Below the pieces are notes generated by a model, which saw only the letters and a list, made by a program, of their open reading frames with translations, searched no databases and had not been told where the DNA came from. A stretch of DNA of 64,000 bases from Anaerolineae bacterium (lineage in GTDB: Bacteria > Chloroflexota > Anaerolineae > 4572-78 > J111): NCBI GenBank assembly GCA_023382535.1, contig JAHDWA010000050.1:1-64000 (forward strand), in the 5' to 3' direction. Made by a program: the position numbers and the translations under genes. How positions within the stretch are numbered: position 1 is the first letter of the stretch; every line of letters begins with the position of its first letter. Positions 1-9,710 of this stretch are shown here, one piece after another.

Positions 1-8
1 CCTTGCTG

Positions 9-416
9 TCACCCTGGGACGTTGTCATTATTTTGGGCAAAACTTAGGTAGTTAGATTTCGACGGCCGGTTGAACTCGCTGACCGGCCTTACCTCGATGG
101 AACCTTTGTCCGCCTGCGGCATCTGCGAAGCCACCCGGATGGCTTCGTTCAGGTCTTTGGCGCTGATGAAGAAGATCCGGGTGAGCTGCCCTTGCGTCGC
201 GGCAGAGGAGCCTTCGCTCAGCGTCACCTGACCGTTGACGAGCTTCACCGTTAGGGCGGTATGACTGCTTTGAAGTCCTTCGACAGCCAGTAGATAGCCC
301 CTCTGCCGTAAATCCTGCTCGTTGGCCTGGCAGGCGTTTTCAAAGGCGTCGCGCTCAGGGGTGGACATCGCGTTCCACTGTTTCTCATCCTGATACGCCA
401 GAAATACATACTTCAT
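9..416 (-). CDS. YCII/DGPF-family protein (first copy)
   Basis: A 135-residue protein starting MKYVFLAYQDEKQW, the typical opening of YCII-related (DGPF) proteins, a small alpha/beta ferredoxin-like fold. Its middle and end (FISAKDLNEAIRVASQMPQ, then SIEVRPV) match the family pattern of a strand, a DLNEA helix and a final strand. The biochemical role of these proteins is not settled. It is the last gene of a leftward set that begins with an ECF sigma factor at 2330 and includes a second YCII protein at 925. That neighbourhood is the best-known context for this family. Family assignment is good; function is unknown. Confidence 0.8.
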   Translation of the reverse strand: MKYVFLAYQDEKQWNAMSTPERDAFENACQANEQDLRQRGYLLAVEGLQSSHTALTVKLVNGQVTLSEGSSAATQGQLTRIFFISAKDLNEAIRVASQMPQADKGSIEVRPVSEFNRPSKSNYLSFAQNNDNVPG

Positions 417-485
417 ATTTTGTTCCCCAGCGCCACTGACTTGTTGGATGCAGCGGATGGATCGCTTAAAGATTTGCGAAGAGGA

Positions 486-524
486 TGAGCCGGGCCTCCT
501 GGTGTGGTCGGGACACCCGGCTCA
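486..524. other. Stem-loop between the two YCII genes
   Basis: A 9-bp perfect arm (TGAGCCGGG, 486-494) pairs with CCCGGCTCA (516-524). It lies between the stop of the upstream YCII gene (563) and the start of the downstream one (416). No long T run follows on either strand, so it may be an RNA-processing or stability element or a weak terminator. Confidence 0.35.
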
Positions 525-562
525 ATGTTTCAGACCGTTTTTAGCCCGGGGGTCAGAGCAGG

Positions 563-925
563 TTAGGCCGGGCCGAAGTCATCCGGCCCGAGCACCTGCA
601 CGATTTCGGTCTCGCCGTCCCCGGCGATTTGCAGGAAGCGTTTGCACCATTCGATGGCTTCGTCCAGGGAGTTGACATTTAACACCGCCCAGCCGCCCAG
701 CAGCTCCTTTAACTCGATGAACGGCCCATCAGTCACTGTAAATTTTCCGTCCGACAGCCGCAGGCGCGTGCCCTGTCGGTTGAGCGTGCCGGTGGTGACC
801 AGCACGCCGGCTTGCATCGCCTCGCCGATAAACTTGCCCATCTCGGCCATAAGCTCCGGGCTGGGCGGAACAGCCGCCTCCGGGCTGTTCGGGTCATAAT
901 GAGGATCATAAGCTAGGAATTGCAT
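563..925 (-). CDS. YCII/DGPF-family protein (second copy)
   Basis: A YCII-domain protein of 120 residues when started at 925 (MQFLAYDPHYDPN). This start has AGGAGAG a suitable distance upstream; a longer frame reaching 1072 has no such support. The protein holds the motif that names the family (TVTDGPFIELKELLGGWAVL), followed by DEAIEWCKRF and EIVQVL. It is more canonical than the copy at 9-416, whose DGPF motif is lost. The two may be diverged paralogues of one sigma-factor-linked module. The molecular activity is unknown. Confidence 0.85.
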   Translation of the reverse strand: MQFLAYDPHYDPNSPEAAVPPSPELMAEMGKFIGEAMQAGVLVTTGTLNRQGTRLRLSDGKFTVTDGPFIELKELLGGWAVLNVNSLDEAIEWCKRFLQIAGDGETEIVQVLGPDDFGPA

Positions 926-1030
926 TTTTTGTTCTCTCCTTATCTTATAAATGAGCCAAGCGGTGAACGGCCTCGCCTGGCTCTGTTGGATGATGGTTAC
1001 AATAAATAGTCGTTTGAGGAAAGCCAAATT

Positions 1031-1063
1031 GGACAAAATGTCCGACGAATTTAGAAAATTCGT
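1031..1063. other. Paired small hairpins upstream of the YCII gene
   Basis: Two hairpins stand side by side in the 148-base gap between the sigma-factor stop (1074) and the YCII start (925). The first is GGACA-AAA-TGTCC (1031-1043); the second is ACGAATTT-AGA-AAATTCGT (1045-1063). They could end most sigma transcripts, act on the leader of the YCII message, or lie in a promoter read by the sigma factor. The sequence does not decide between these. Confidence 0.3.
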
Positions 1064-1073
1064 TTTGGCCAAT

Positions 1074-2330
1074 TTAATCGGGCAGGTTGGCCAGCCGCCG
1101 CTCCAGAAATCGCCGTTCTGGCTCCTGTTGGGCCAGGGCGAGCGCTTGTTGGTAGGAGGCTCGGGCTTCGGCGGTCCGGCCCAGTTGCCGGTACAATTCC
1201 GCGCGGGCCGAGTGAGCCAGGTGATAGGCGGCCAGGTCGCCGCGCTCCAGGATCGCCTCTATCAGAGCCAGACCGGCGTTGGGACCCTCGCACATCGCCA
1301 CGGCCACAGCCCGGTTTATCTCGACCACCGGGGAGGGGATGACTTGCATCAGCAGATCATACAAGCCCACAATCTGGGCCCAGTCAGTCCCAGCGACGGT
1401 GGGGGCGGCTGAATGCAGCGCGGCAATGGCGGCCTGAATCGTATAGGGACCGACTGGGCCCGACGACCACGCCCGTTCCACCAACGCCGTCCCTTCTGCG
1501 ATCTGTTCCCGGTTCCAGAGGGAACGGTCCTGCTCCTCCAGTAGAATAAGATCCCCTTCCGGCGAGGTTCGCGCCGCCCGGCGCGCTTCGTGCAGCAGCA
1601 TTAACGCCAGCAGCCCTACTGCCTCCGGCTCCGGCAGCAACTCAACCAGCAACCGCCCCAGGCGAAGGGCCTCACCCGACAGATCAGGCCGGGTCAACGT
1701 CTCGCCCGACGAGGCAGAATAACCTTCGTTGAAGACCAGGTAAATCACCTGGAGCACCGCGTCCAGTCGCTCGGGCAACTCGGCCCGCGGCGGTACCTCA
1801 TAGGGCAGATGCGCCTCGCGGATTTTCGCTTTGGCCCGCACGATGCGCTTGGCCAGGGTGGGCGGGTTGGTGAGAAAGGCGTGGGCGATGGCCTCGGTCG
1901 TCAAGCCGCACACTTCCCGCAGGGTCAGGGCCACGCGGGCCTCCGCTGGCAAGGCCGGATGGCAGCAGGTAAAAATCAGCCGCAACCGGTCGTCCGCAAT
2001 GTCTTCATCACTCTGCTCGATGGTCATGCTGGCATCGTGGTCGAGCCGCTCGGCGACCTCATCCAGGGAGGCATCAAACCGGGTGCGACGGCGTAAGGCG
2101 TCAATGGCCTTGAAGCGGCCTGTCGAAACAAGCCAGGCCCGGGGGTTGGTAGGCACACCGTCGCGTGGCCACTGCTCCATGGCAACCCGGAAGGCTTCGT
2201 GCAGGGCATCCTCAGCCAGGTCGAAATCGCCCAGCAGGCGGATCAAGGTAGCAAAGATGCGGCGCGACTCGGTGCGATAAAGGTCGTCTACTCGCTCGCG
2301 CACCTGTTCAGGGGGATGTTCGTTTGTCAT
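1074..2330 (-). CDS. ECF RNA polymerase sigma factor with C-terminal TPR-like extension (ECF42-like)
   Basis: A 418-residue sigma-70 family protein from the ATG at 2330; a TTG at 2399 is possible but would lie too close to the predicted transcription start. The N-terminal half has sigma region 2 (RRIFATLIRLLGDFDLAEDALHEAF, then NPRAWL and RFKAIDALRR) and region 4 (VALTLREVCGLTTEAIAHAFL). The second half is a helical extension with Ala-rich repeats (AELYRQLGRTAEARASYQQAL) resembling tetratricopeptides, as in ECF42 proteins. In that group the extension is thought to regulate activity, and the sigma gene neighbours DGPF/YCII genes, as here. No anti-sigma factor gene is adjacent. Confidence 0.88.
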   Translation of the reverse strand: MTNEHPPEQVRERVDDLYRTESRRIFATLIRLLGDFDLAEDALHEAFRVAMEQWPRDGVPTNPRAWLVSTGRFKAIDALRRRTRFDASLDEVAERLDHDASMTIEQSDEDIADDRLRLIFTCCHPALPAEARVALTLREVCGLTTEAIAHAFLTNPPTLAKRIVRAKAKIREAHLPYEVPPRAELPERLDAVLQVIYLVFNEGYSASSGETLTRPDLSGEALRLGRLLVELLPEPEAVGLLALMLLHEARRAARTSPEGDLILLEEQDRSLWNREQIAEGTALVERAWSSGPVGPYTIQAAIAALHSAAPTVAGTDWAQIVGLYDLLMQVIPSPVVEINRAVAVAMCEGPNAGLALIEAILERGDLAAYHLAHSARAELYRQLGRTAEARASYQQALALAQQEPERRFLERRLANLPD

Positions 2331-2635
2331 TTTTGAAAATTGCAGCCTATCTTTGACAGGGCTGCCAACGCTCCCATTTCCCCACCTGCGGGTGGGCAAG
2401 GTGGGTTATATTATACACCAAATCAGATCCAGTTGAATGTGGTGATGGCCAGATAGTTTTGCATATATCTGGTCAGCACCACATTTGCTCTGTTACCCAG
2501 TGGATGGGGGAAGATATGCGCCACTCGCCGGAGAGCCGGGGCAAACTTGCCCCTTACTGGCCCGGTCCGGCTAATACTCATGGAGTGGCCGAGGAATTTG
2601 GCGAGGTGATGCTACGACCCTACTCAGATATCCGG
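2331..2635. other. Intergenic region, about 300 bases
   Basis: Between the sigma-factor start and the aldolase stop I see only the putative sigma promoter and one plus-strand open frame (2459-2677) that resembles no family and runs into the aldolase. No clear terminator was found. Confidence 0.5.
2410..2437 (-). promoter_or_regulatory. Putative sigma-70 promoter of the sigma/YCII set
   Basis: On the minus strand a perfect TATAAT (2410-2415) follows TTCAAC (2432-2437) with a 16-base spacer. Transcription would start near 2403, giving a leader of about 70 bases before the ATG at 2330. The -10 box is convincing; the -35 is only a partial match. Confidence 0.4.
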
Positions 2636-3601
2636 TTATTGATGAGCGAACCAGTCGAAGGGTATCGGGCCAAATGAATAAAAATCGGTCCAGGGGCGCG
2701 CTTTCTCCCATGAAATGTCAAGCAGTTGCCGCAGACGCTCCGTGGCCGTGCCGGCCATGAAGGTTTTACGTTGGTCAGGCGACATGGTGGCCGCCTCTTT
2801 CCAAATAGCGCGTCCGGCCAGAAAGCCGCTGGCCCCATGCGCGCAAGCAATATGAACCTGCGGCACAAATTGCTCAAAATCAACGCCGGCGCTCAGCAGC
2901 ACCCACGGAACAATGGAGGCTTCGCTGAGGCGGCTGCACTGTTTGCGCCATTCGTCATGATCCTGGTTGAACTTTAAATCCAGGGGGAATTCCATTTTGA
3001 GGACATCGGCGCCGGTCCGGCTCAGACGGCGAGCTGTTTCGACAATAATATCGGGCCGTATCTCAGCAAATGCGGCGCTGTCCTTCTTGATGTTTTTATC
3101 AATGCTGTATGACATCGGTTCTAAAAAAACCGGCAGCCCCAGAACATGACAGTCGCTCACAACTTTCTTTATCAGCTCATCCAATTCGTCAGCCAGTTGG
3201 CTGGCCTGCGGATTGTAGTAAATGAGTATTTTTACGGCATTTGCCCCTATTTCGCGGATTTTCATGGGGGTCCACGTATCCAGGAATTCCGGCTTGCGAT
3301 AGGTAGAGTCGCCACTGTAGCCGCTTGCTTCCAGGGCCATCATCAGGCCCGATTTACCATTCATCAGCATCGCCGGTAACACACCGTAGTTGGCATCAGT
3401 CAGAATAGCGCTGGCGTATTTTGATAATGCGCCGATAATATCTACTTTGATTTGAACCATCTCCTCGAAGGGCGTATTTTCCGGCAGCATAGCCCGATAA
3501 CTGCCTCGCTGGTCGAAGGCAACGATCCCAAAAACATCGGCTTCGCTTAAGCTGGTAGTTTTCAAACCCCGGTAACGTCCTGGTGAAATTTCCTGAGTCA
3601 T
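2636..3601 (-). CDS. Class I aldolase, tagatose-1,6-bisphosphate aldolase (LacD) type
   Basis: A 321-residue TIM-barrel aldolase, close to the length of LacD (about 325). Features fitting the LacD/YihT group are VFGIVAFDQRGSYR near the start, SAILTDANYG, AVKILIYYNP, LGLPVFLEPMSY, and ADVLKMEFPLDL, whose lysine (about residue 202) is the expected Schiff-base residue. The family splits tagatose-1,6-bisphosphate or related phosphorylated ketoses into triose phosphates. The gene lies just downstream of a DeoR repressor, on the opposite side from two sugar kinases, so a pathway of phosphorylation then aldol cleavage is plausible. The true substrate cannot be read from sequence; a sulfofructose-phosphate aldolase is an alternative, but no other sulfoquinovose genes are present. 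Confidence 0.8.
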   Translation of the reverse strand: MTQEISPGRYRGLKTTSLSEADVFGIVAFDQRGSYRAMLPENTPFEEMVQIKVDIIGALSKYASAILTDANYGVLPAMLMNGKSGLMMALEASGYSGDSTYRKPEFLDTWTPMKIREIGANAVKILIYYNPQASQLADELDELIKKVVSDCHVLGLPVFLEPMSYSIDKNIKKDSAAFAEIRPDIIVETARRLSRTGADVLKMEFPLDLKFNQDHDEWRKQCSRLSEASIVPWVLLSAGVDFEQFVPQVHIACAHGASGFLAGRAIWKEAATMSPDQRKTFMAGTATERLRQLLDISWEKARPWTDFYSFGPIPFDWFAHQ

Positions 3602-3643
3602 GAGTGTTATTGCTCCTTTAAAAATACAATTAAAAATTAAGAG

Positions 3644-4432
3644 TTAAACCGCACGGATGACGGTTACGCCGGCAGCTTTGATAGCCTGCACATCCCGATC
3701 ACTTATTTGATCATCCGTGATGAGAACATCAATGGCTGATAATGGGGCCACATTGAGCGAATTAACCTGTCCAAACTTGCTCCCATCGGCCACTAAGACA
3801 ACCCGCGCCGCGTGCTGGACCATGGTGCGCTTTACCTCAACTTCCATCATGTTGCCGGTGGTTACGCCATGTTTAACGTCAAAACCACTGGTGGCAAGAA
3901 AGAGCAAATCGGCGTTAAACATTTCTATCGAGCGTAATGTTTGCGACCCAACCAACGACCGGGTGAGGTTTCGCAAAACACCCCCCGGCATTACCAGCTC
4001 GATATAGGGATAATGCGTGGTCGCCATAGCCACATTGAGCGCAGGCGTAATGACCCGCAGGTAATCGAGATCACGCGGAAGATGGTTCACTATTTCAACG
4101 GTTGTTGACCCGGCATCGAGGATAATTGTTTGCCCCACCTCAATCAACTCAGCGGCTCTTGCCCCAATGCGCTCCTTGCTCTTCGCATTAAGCATGCTGC
4201 GCTGTTCCAGCCTTGAGGCTTCTGTTGGCGGAGTTTTTGAAACAGCTCCCCCCCAAACAACCTGGCATAATCCTGTTTTTTCCAGGTCACGTAAGTCAGA
4301 TCGAATGGTGACTGCCGACACGTTGAACAACTGGCACAGTTCAAATGTTCGAACGACGCCCTCCTGTTTGAGCATTTCAAGGATAGTTTGTTGTCTTTCC
4401 ACCGCCAGAGGTGGAGGCGTGTTAGGAGCCAT
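3644..4432 (-). CDS. DeoR-family transcriptional repressor
   Basis: A 262-residue regulator. Its N-terminus is a DeoR winged helix (RQQTILEMLKQEGVVRTFEL, then FNVSAVTIRSDLRDLEKTG). The C-terminal domain is the DeoRC sugar-phosphate sensor, with ERIGARAAELIEVGQTIILD, GSTT, and a VVLVADGSKFG segment typical of the family. DeoR repressors usually respond to a phosphorylated intermediate of the pathway they control. The gene is transcribed with the aldolase (42 bases downstream) and diverges from the ROK and FGGY kinase genes. A dyad covers its own -35 box, so autoregulation is likely. Confidence 0.92.
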   Translation of the reverse strand: MAPNTPPPLAVERQQTILEMLKQEGVVRTFELCQLFNVSAVTIRSDLRDLEKTGLCQVVWGGAVSKTPPTEASRLEQRSMLNAKSKERIGARAAELIEVGQTIILDAGSTTVEIVNHLPRDLDYLRVITPALNVAMATTHYPYIELVMPGGVLRNLTRSLVGSQTLRSIEMFNADLLFLATSGFDVKHGVTTGNMMEVEVKRTMVQHAARVVLVADGSKFGQVNSLNVAPLSAIDVLITDDQISDRDVQAIKAAGVTVIRAV

Positions 4433-4464
4433 TAATTCACTAATTTTCTTTTGGTTTCGTTTGA

Positions 4465-4498
4465 AGTTTAGATTGTTTTTTAATATTTGTCAAATATT
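4465..4498 (-). promoter_or_regulatory. deoR promoter with overlapping dyad (candidate DeoR operator)
   Basis: On the minus strand TTGACA (4488-4493) and TAAACT (4465-4470) are 17 bases apart and would start transcription about 25 bases before the deoR ATG at 4432. The -35 sits in the middle of a 17-base perfect dyad, AATATTTG-T-CAAATATT (4482-4498). That is a natural position for autorepression, and for control of the divergent kinase genes. Confidence 0.55.
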
Positions 4499-4630
4499 TG
4501 TTATTCAACTAAAATTCCGGGAGAATTGGATGTAAATGGAAAGAAAAAGAAATATTTAGATGAAAATATCAATCCCAAGGTCCGTTGGAGACCCGAAAGT
4601 AAAGGATATGCCCCAATGGGTGAACGGCTC

Positions 4631-5563
4631 ATGACCCATTATCTCGCCATTGATTTTGGCGGCACCCGCACCCGGGCCGCCTGGTTTGACCAATCTCTGA
4701 CGTTGGTAAACCGGGCCGAGACCCTGTCCCGCGTTTCTGATACCATCGAAGAGGTTATTCAGCGGATTATAGATGTTGCCCGCAGCGTTGTTCCGCAGAG
4801 GAGCCAGCCGGCGGCGATAGGTATTTCCGGCCCCGGCCCCCTGGATACGGAGAAGGGTATTATTCTCCACGCCGAAACTTTGCCCGGCTGGGAAAACATT
4901 CCCCTTACCCGGTATATTAGCGCGGCCTTTGCCGGAGCGCCCACTGCCATAAACAACGACGCCAACCTGGCTGCGCTGGCCGAATATCGCTTCGGCGCGG
5001 GACGGGGTTGCGATCCGATGATCTACCTGACCATCAGCACCGGTATTGGCGGGGGAGCTATTATTGGCGGTAAGCTCTTTACAGGCTGGCGACACCTGGC
5101 CATCGAACCGGGTCACATGCGCTTTACCCTGCCCGACGGCTCGCACCAGAGGCTTGAAGATCTGGCCTCCGGCACCGCCCTGGGCTGCTGGGCCAGACAA
5201 CGGCTGCAATCAGATAGCCAGCCGTCGCTGTTGCGAAACTATGACCCGGTGGACGGCAAGGCCGTCAGCGCGGCGGCCGCCGCCGGAGATGCCCTGGCCC
5301 TGGAAATGATCGCCGCAACAGGGCGCTGGCTGGGTTTAGGGCTGGTCAACATCCTCCACATGTTTAACCCCCAGGCTATTGTCATTGGTGGTGGCGTGTC
5401 CCAGTTAGGGGAGATGTTACTGCAGCCGGCTAAACAGGTCATTGCCGAAAATATTCTTGACAGCAGCTTCTACGATGAAAACCTCATCCGCCTGGCCGGA
5501 TTAGGCGAGGATGTCTGCCTTTACGGGGCGGCCTACTATTGCTCGGAGGAGTATCCTGGATGA
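4631..5563 (+). CDS. ROK-family sugar kinase lacking the usual zinc motif
   Basis: A ROK kinase of 310 residues from the ATG at 4631 (MTHYLAIDFGGTRTRAAWF); an in-frame ATG at 4616 with an upstream AAAGGAT is also possible. Motifs are the phosphate-binding DFGGT, ISGPGPLD, the catalytic-region NNDANLAALAEYRFGAGRG, TISTGIGGG and IEPGHM. Most ROK proteins follow the GH motif with a CxCGxxGCxE zinc cluster; here that stretch reads LPDGSHQRLEDLASG, with no cysteines. The protein is therefore a divergent or zinc-free ROK member. No DNA-binding domain is present, so it is an enzyme rather than a repressor. The next gene begins 28 bases after its stop. Confidence 0.87.
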   Translation: MTHYLAIDFGGTRTRAAWFDQSLTLVNRAETLSRVSDTIEEVIQRIIDVARSVVPQRSQPAAIGISGPGPLDTEKGIILHAETLPGWENIPLTRYISAAFAGAPTAINNDANLAALAEYRFGAGRGCDPMIYLTISTGIGGGAIIGGKLFTGWRHLAIEPGHMRFTLPDGSHQRLEDLASGTALGCWARQRLQSDSQPSLLRNYDPVDGKAVSAAAAAGDALALEMIAATGRWLGLGLVNILHMFNPQAIVIGGGVSQLGEMLLQPAKQVIAENILDSSFYDENLIRLAGLGEDVCLYGAAYYCSEEYPG

Positions 5564-5591
5564 AAATTCGCCCCAAAAGGAGGCGTTGCTG

Positions 5592-7127
5592 ATGACCTAC
5601 CTGATAGGTCTTGATATTGGCACAACTACCATCAAGGCGGTTCGCTATGACGCCGAAATAGGCCGGGTTGTAAGCGAGGCGACCCGCCCAACACCGCTGC
5701 ACCATCCGCTGGCCGGTTGGAGCGAACATGACCCTGAGCTGTTGTGGCAGATGGCAGCAGCTTGCCTGGTCGAGGTCGCTGCCGGCCTGCCGATAGCCGG
5801 CCTGGCTGTCAGCAGTTTCGCCGAAGCCGGGCTGCCCCTGGACGCGGCGGACCGGCCGCTCTACCCGATCATTGCCTGGTACGACCGCCGCTCGGCAGCG
5901 CAAGCCGCCTGGTGGGAAAGCCGCCTGGCGGTGGCCGAACTCCATGCCATCACCGGGCAGCGGGTCAGCCCTTCATTTGGGGTGAATAAGTGGTTGTGGC
6001 TCCGAGAGCATGAACCGGACGTGGCTGCCCGTATGTCGAAATGGCTGTCCACGCCGGATTACCTGTTATGGCGGCTAACCGGCGAGCAGGCCACCGATTA
6101 CACAATGGCTTCCCGGACTCTGCTGTTGGATCAACACAGCCGGGATTGGTCGGCCCGCATGTTAGCCCTGGCAGAATTGGAGCCAAACCATCTGCCGCGT
6201 CTCTTGCCAAGTGGTACGATAATGGGTCAAGTGACAGAGGCAGCCAGTGCCCAGACCGGACTGCCCAGCGGGACGCCCTGCGTATTGGGTGGCCACGACC
6301 ACCTGTGCGCCGCCCTGGCTGCAGGCGCTTATCAACCTGGCGCGGTTATTGACTCGAGCGGCACCTCCGAGGCAGTCTTGATGATTTTGCCGGCTTTTGC
6401 GAGCAGTGTGGCGCTGGCCGAGCAGGGTTTTGCATGTTACGCCCACGTCGTCCCCGGTCACTATGTGCTGAAGGGCGGGCTGAAAACAGCCGGAGGCGCT
6501 ATTGATTGGCTGGTCAGGCAGCTCAACGGACTGGATATGCCGCTGACCGAAGAGGTTTATCTGGCCCTGACAACCGCCGCAGAAAGCGGGGCCGGGCGGC
6601 GGGCCGGCCCACTCTGGCTGCCCCACCTCATTGGCTCGGGTACTCCTATGGGGGATACCCTCAGCCGGGCCGCCCTGGTGGGCTTGCAAATTGAGCATGA
6701 GCGCGGTGATATTTTCCGGGGCTTGCTGGAGTCTCTGGCTTTTTGGCTGCGCCACAACCTGGAAGTGATGGGCAGCCTGACCGGTCAGGAGGTGCGGGAA
6801 ATCATGCTGTTGGGTGGGACCTCCCGGCTGGGGCTGCTGTCCCAACTCAAGGCCGATGTGCTCAACCTGCCGGTCCTGCTGCCGAGCGAGGGCAATGCCT
6901 CGGCCATCGGGGCCGCTTTGCTGGCCGGATTGGGTGTGGGCGTCTTTGCTTCGCCGGCCGCAGCGGTAGCCTCCCGGCGAGATAACTCGACCGCCCTGCA
7001 GCCGGACCCGCAGCGAGCACTCTGGTATGAGCAGGTTTACCGGCAGGCCTATCTACCCCTTTATGGCGCCTTACGGTCGGTCCACCATACCTTGAATGAC
7101 CTGGATAATCAACAAAACTGGCAATGA
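5592..7127 (+). CDS. FGGY-family carbohydrate kinase
   Basis: A 511-residue FGGY kinase (gluconokinase/xylulokinase-like). The start at 5592 (MTYLIGLDIGTTTIKAVRYD) has AAAGGAGG directly upstream. The first FNTPase domain has GLDIGTTTIKA; later come VSPSFGVNKWLWLREHEP, STPDYLLWRLTG, VLGGHDHLCAAL, DSSGTSEAV, and the C-terminal IMLLGGTSRLGLLSQLKADV, the nucleotide-binding signature of this superfamily. It phosphorylates a pentose, hexose or sugar acid not identified here. It follows the ROK gene and probably shares its transcript, so the cluster would have two kinases feeding one aldolase. Confidence 0.88.
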   Translation: MTYLIGLDIGTTTIKAVRYDAEIGRVVSEATRPTPLHHPLAGWSEHDPELLWQMAAACLVEVAAGLPIAGLAVSSFAEAGLPLDAADRPLYPIIAWYDRRSAAQAAWWESRLAVAELHAITGQRVSPSFGVNKWLWLREHEPDVAARMSKWLSTPDYLLWRLTGEQATDYTMASRTLLLDQHSRDWSARMLALAELEPNHLPRLLPSGTIMGQVTEAASAQTGLPSGTPCVLGGHDHLCAALAAGAYQPGAVIDSSGTSEAVLMILPAFASSVALAEQGFACYAHVVPGHYVLKGGLKTAGGAIDWLVRQLNGLDMPLTEEVYLALTTAAESGAGRRAGPLWLPHLIGSGTPMGDTLSRAALVGLQIEHERGDIFRGLLESLAFWLRHNLEVMGSLTGQEVREIMLLGGTSRLGLLSQLKADVLNLPVLLPSEGNASAIGAALLAGLGVGVFASPAAAVASRRDNSTALQPDPQRALWYEQVYRQAYLPLYGALRSVHHTLNDLDNQQNWQ

Positions 7128-7184
7128 AGCGGAGAAGTCAGTTGGCGGTATCGCGGCAAGTGGCGTACAATTGCCTCCAAATAA

Positions 7185-8600
<1,416 letters not shown>

Positions 8601-8883
8601 ACGCCTCATTCTGGCCGAGGGCCTGATCCTCCAATCACAAACCCAAAATGACAAACGTATGGATTGGCCCATATCAAAAATGCAGGATTTTGCCCGGTAT
8701 CGGCTTTTGCTCCGTCGAGAGCTGATGATAAACCCGCATTGGACCGGGGTCAGCTCTGTCCAAATAGCCTGGATGATTTTCCTTGACCGTTATTTTTTAC
8801 TCGGTTGGATAAGAAGAAATCACCCATCAGCTTGATGTAAGGCCTTTCTGACCATGATATGATAGCAGGGTGACAAATCGGAA

Positions 8884-9696
8884 ATGACTGATTTCTTAGA
8901 AGGTTTTCATCCCCTTATCCAGGCCCTGTTTGGTACCGGCTTTACTTGGGGCCTGACGGCCCTCGGCGCAGCTACCATTTTTATTGGCAAGAGTTTGAAC
9001 CACAAAGTTCTTGATTGGATGCTGGGCTTTGCTGCCGGGGTGATGATTGCGGCTAGTTACTGGTCCCTGCTCGCCCCCGCCCTGGAGATGTCGGCAGGTC
9101 GAAATCTTCCCGTCTGGTTGCCGGCAGTTATTGGCTTTCTGCTGGGGGGTATTTTCTTGCGGAGCCTTGACTGGGTGCTGCCTCATCTCCATCTGAGCGC
9201 CCCCATCGAGGATGCCGAGGGGATGAAAACTACCTGGCGGCGGACCACGCTGTTGATTTTAGCCATCACCTTACACAACATTCCTGAAGGGTTGGCCGTG
9301 GGCGTGGCTTTTGGAGCCGTAGCAGCCGGTTTTCCAACCGCCACCCTGGGCGGGGCAGTCGCTCTGGCCATCGGTATTGGCATCCAGAACTTCCCCGAAG
9401 CGATGGCTGTGGCAATGCCCTTGCGGCGGGCCGGGATGTCTCAGTCGAAAAGCTTTTGGTATGGTCAGCTATCCGGCATTGTTGAACCGATCGCCGGGGT
9501 GGTCGGCGCGGCGGCTGTCATCACCTCGCAAGCTATCCTGCCCTACGCTTTAGCCTTTGCCGCCGGGGCCATGATTTTTGTGGTGGTCGAAGACCTCATC
9601 CCGGAGGCCCAGTGCCGGGGCCACACCGACCTGGCCACAATGGGGGCGATGATCGGCTTTGTGGTGATGATGATCCTGGATGTGGCGTTTGCTTAA
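8884..9696 (+). CDS. ZIP-family divalent metal transporter
   Basis: A 270-residue membrane protein with about eight hydrophobic segments. The ZIP signatures are clear: helix IV has TLHNIPEGLAVGVAFG and helix V has GIQNFPEAMAVAMPLRRAG, the His/Glu/Asn residues that form the binuclear metal site. It probably imports zinc or another divalent metal, as bacterial ZupT/GufA proteins do. It is followed by an MgtC-like gene 14 bases later, so the two probably form a small membrane operon. Confidence 0.92.
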   Translation: MTDFLEGFHPLIQALFGTGFTWGLTALGAATIFIGKSLNHKVLDWMLGFAAGVMIAASYWSLLAPALEMSAGRNLPVWLPAVIGFLLGGIFLRSLDWVLPHLHLSAPIEDAEGMKTTWRRTTLLILAITLHNIPEGLAVGVAFGAVAAGFPTATLGGAVALAIGIGIQNFPEAMAVAMPLRRAGMSQSKSFWYGQLSGIVEPIAGVVGAAAVITSQAILPYALAFAAGAMIFVVVEDLIPEAQCRGHTDLATMGAMIGFVVMMILDVAFA

Positions 9697-9710
9697 AAAG
9701 GGGGAGAGAA

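Noticed and set aside
2459..2677. 72-codon plus-strand frame before the aldolase
   Set aside because: No recognisable domain or ribosome site, and its end overlaps the aldolase gene on the other strand.
2636..3601. Sulfoquinovose (SFP) aldolase identity for the LacD-like protein
   Set aside because: The family resemblance allows it, but no sulfoquinovosidase, SQ isomerase or PfkB-type SF kinase is nearby, so the specific claim cannot be supported.
8601..8883. Plus-strand open frame continuing after argG
   Set aside because: It resembles no family; it appears to be plain intergenic sequence before the ZIP gene.
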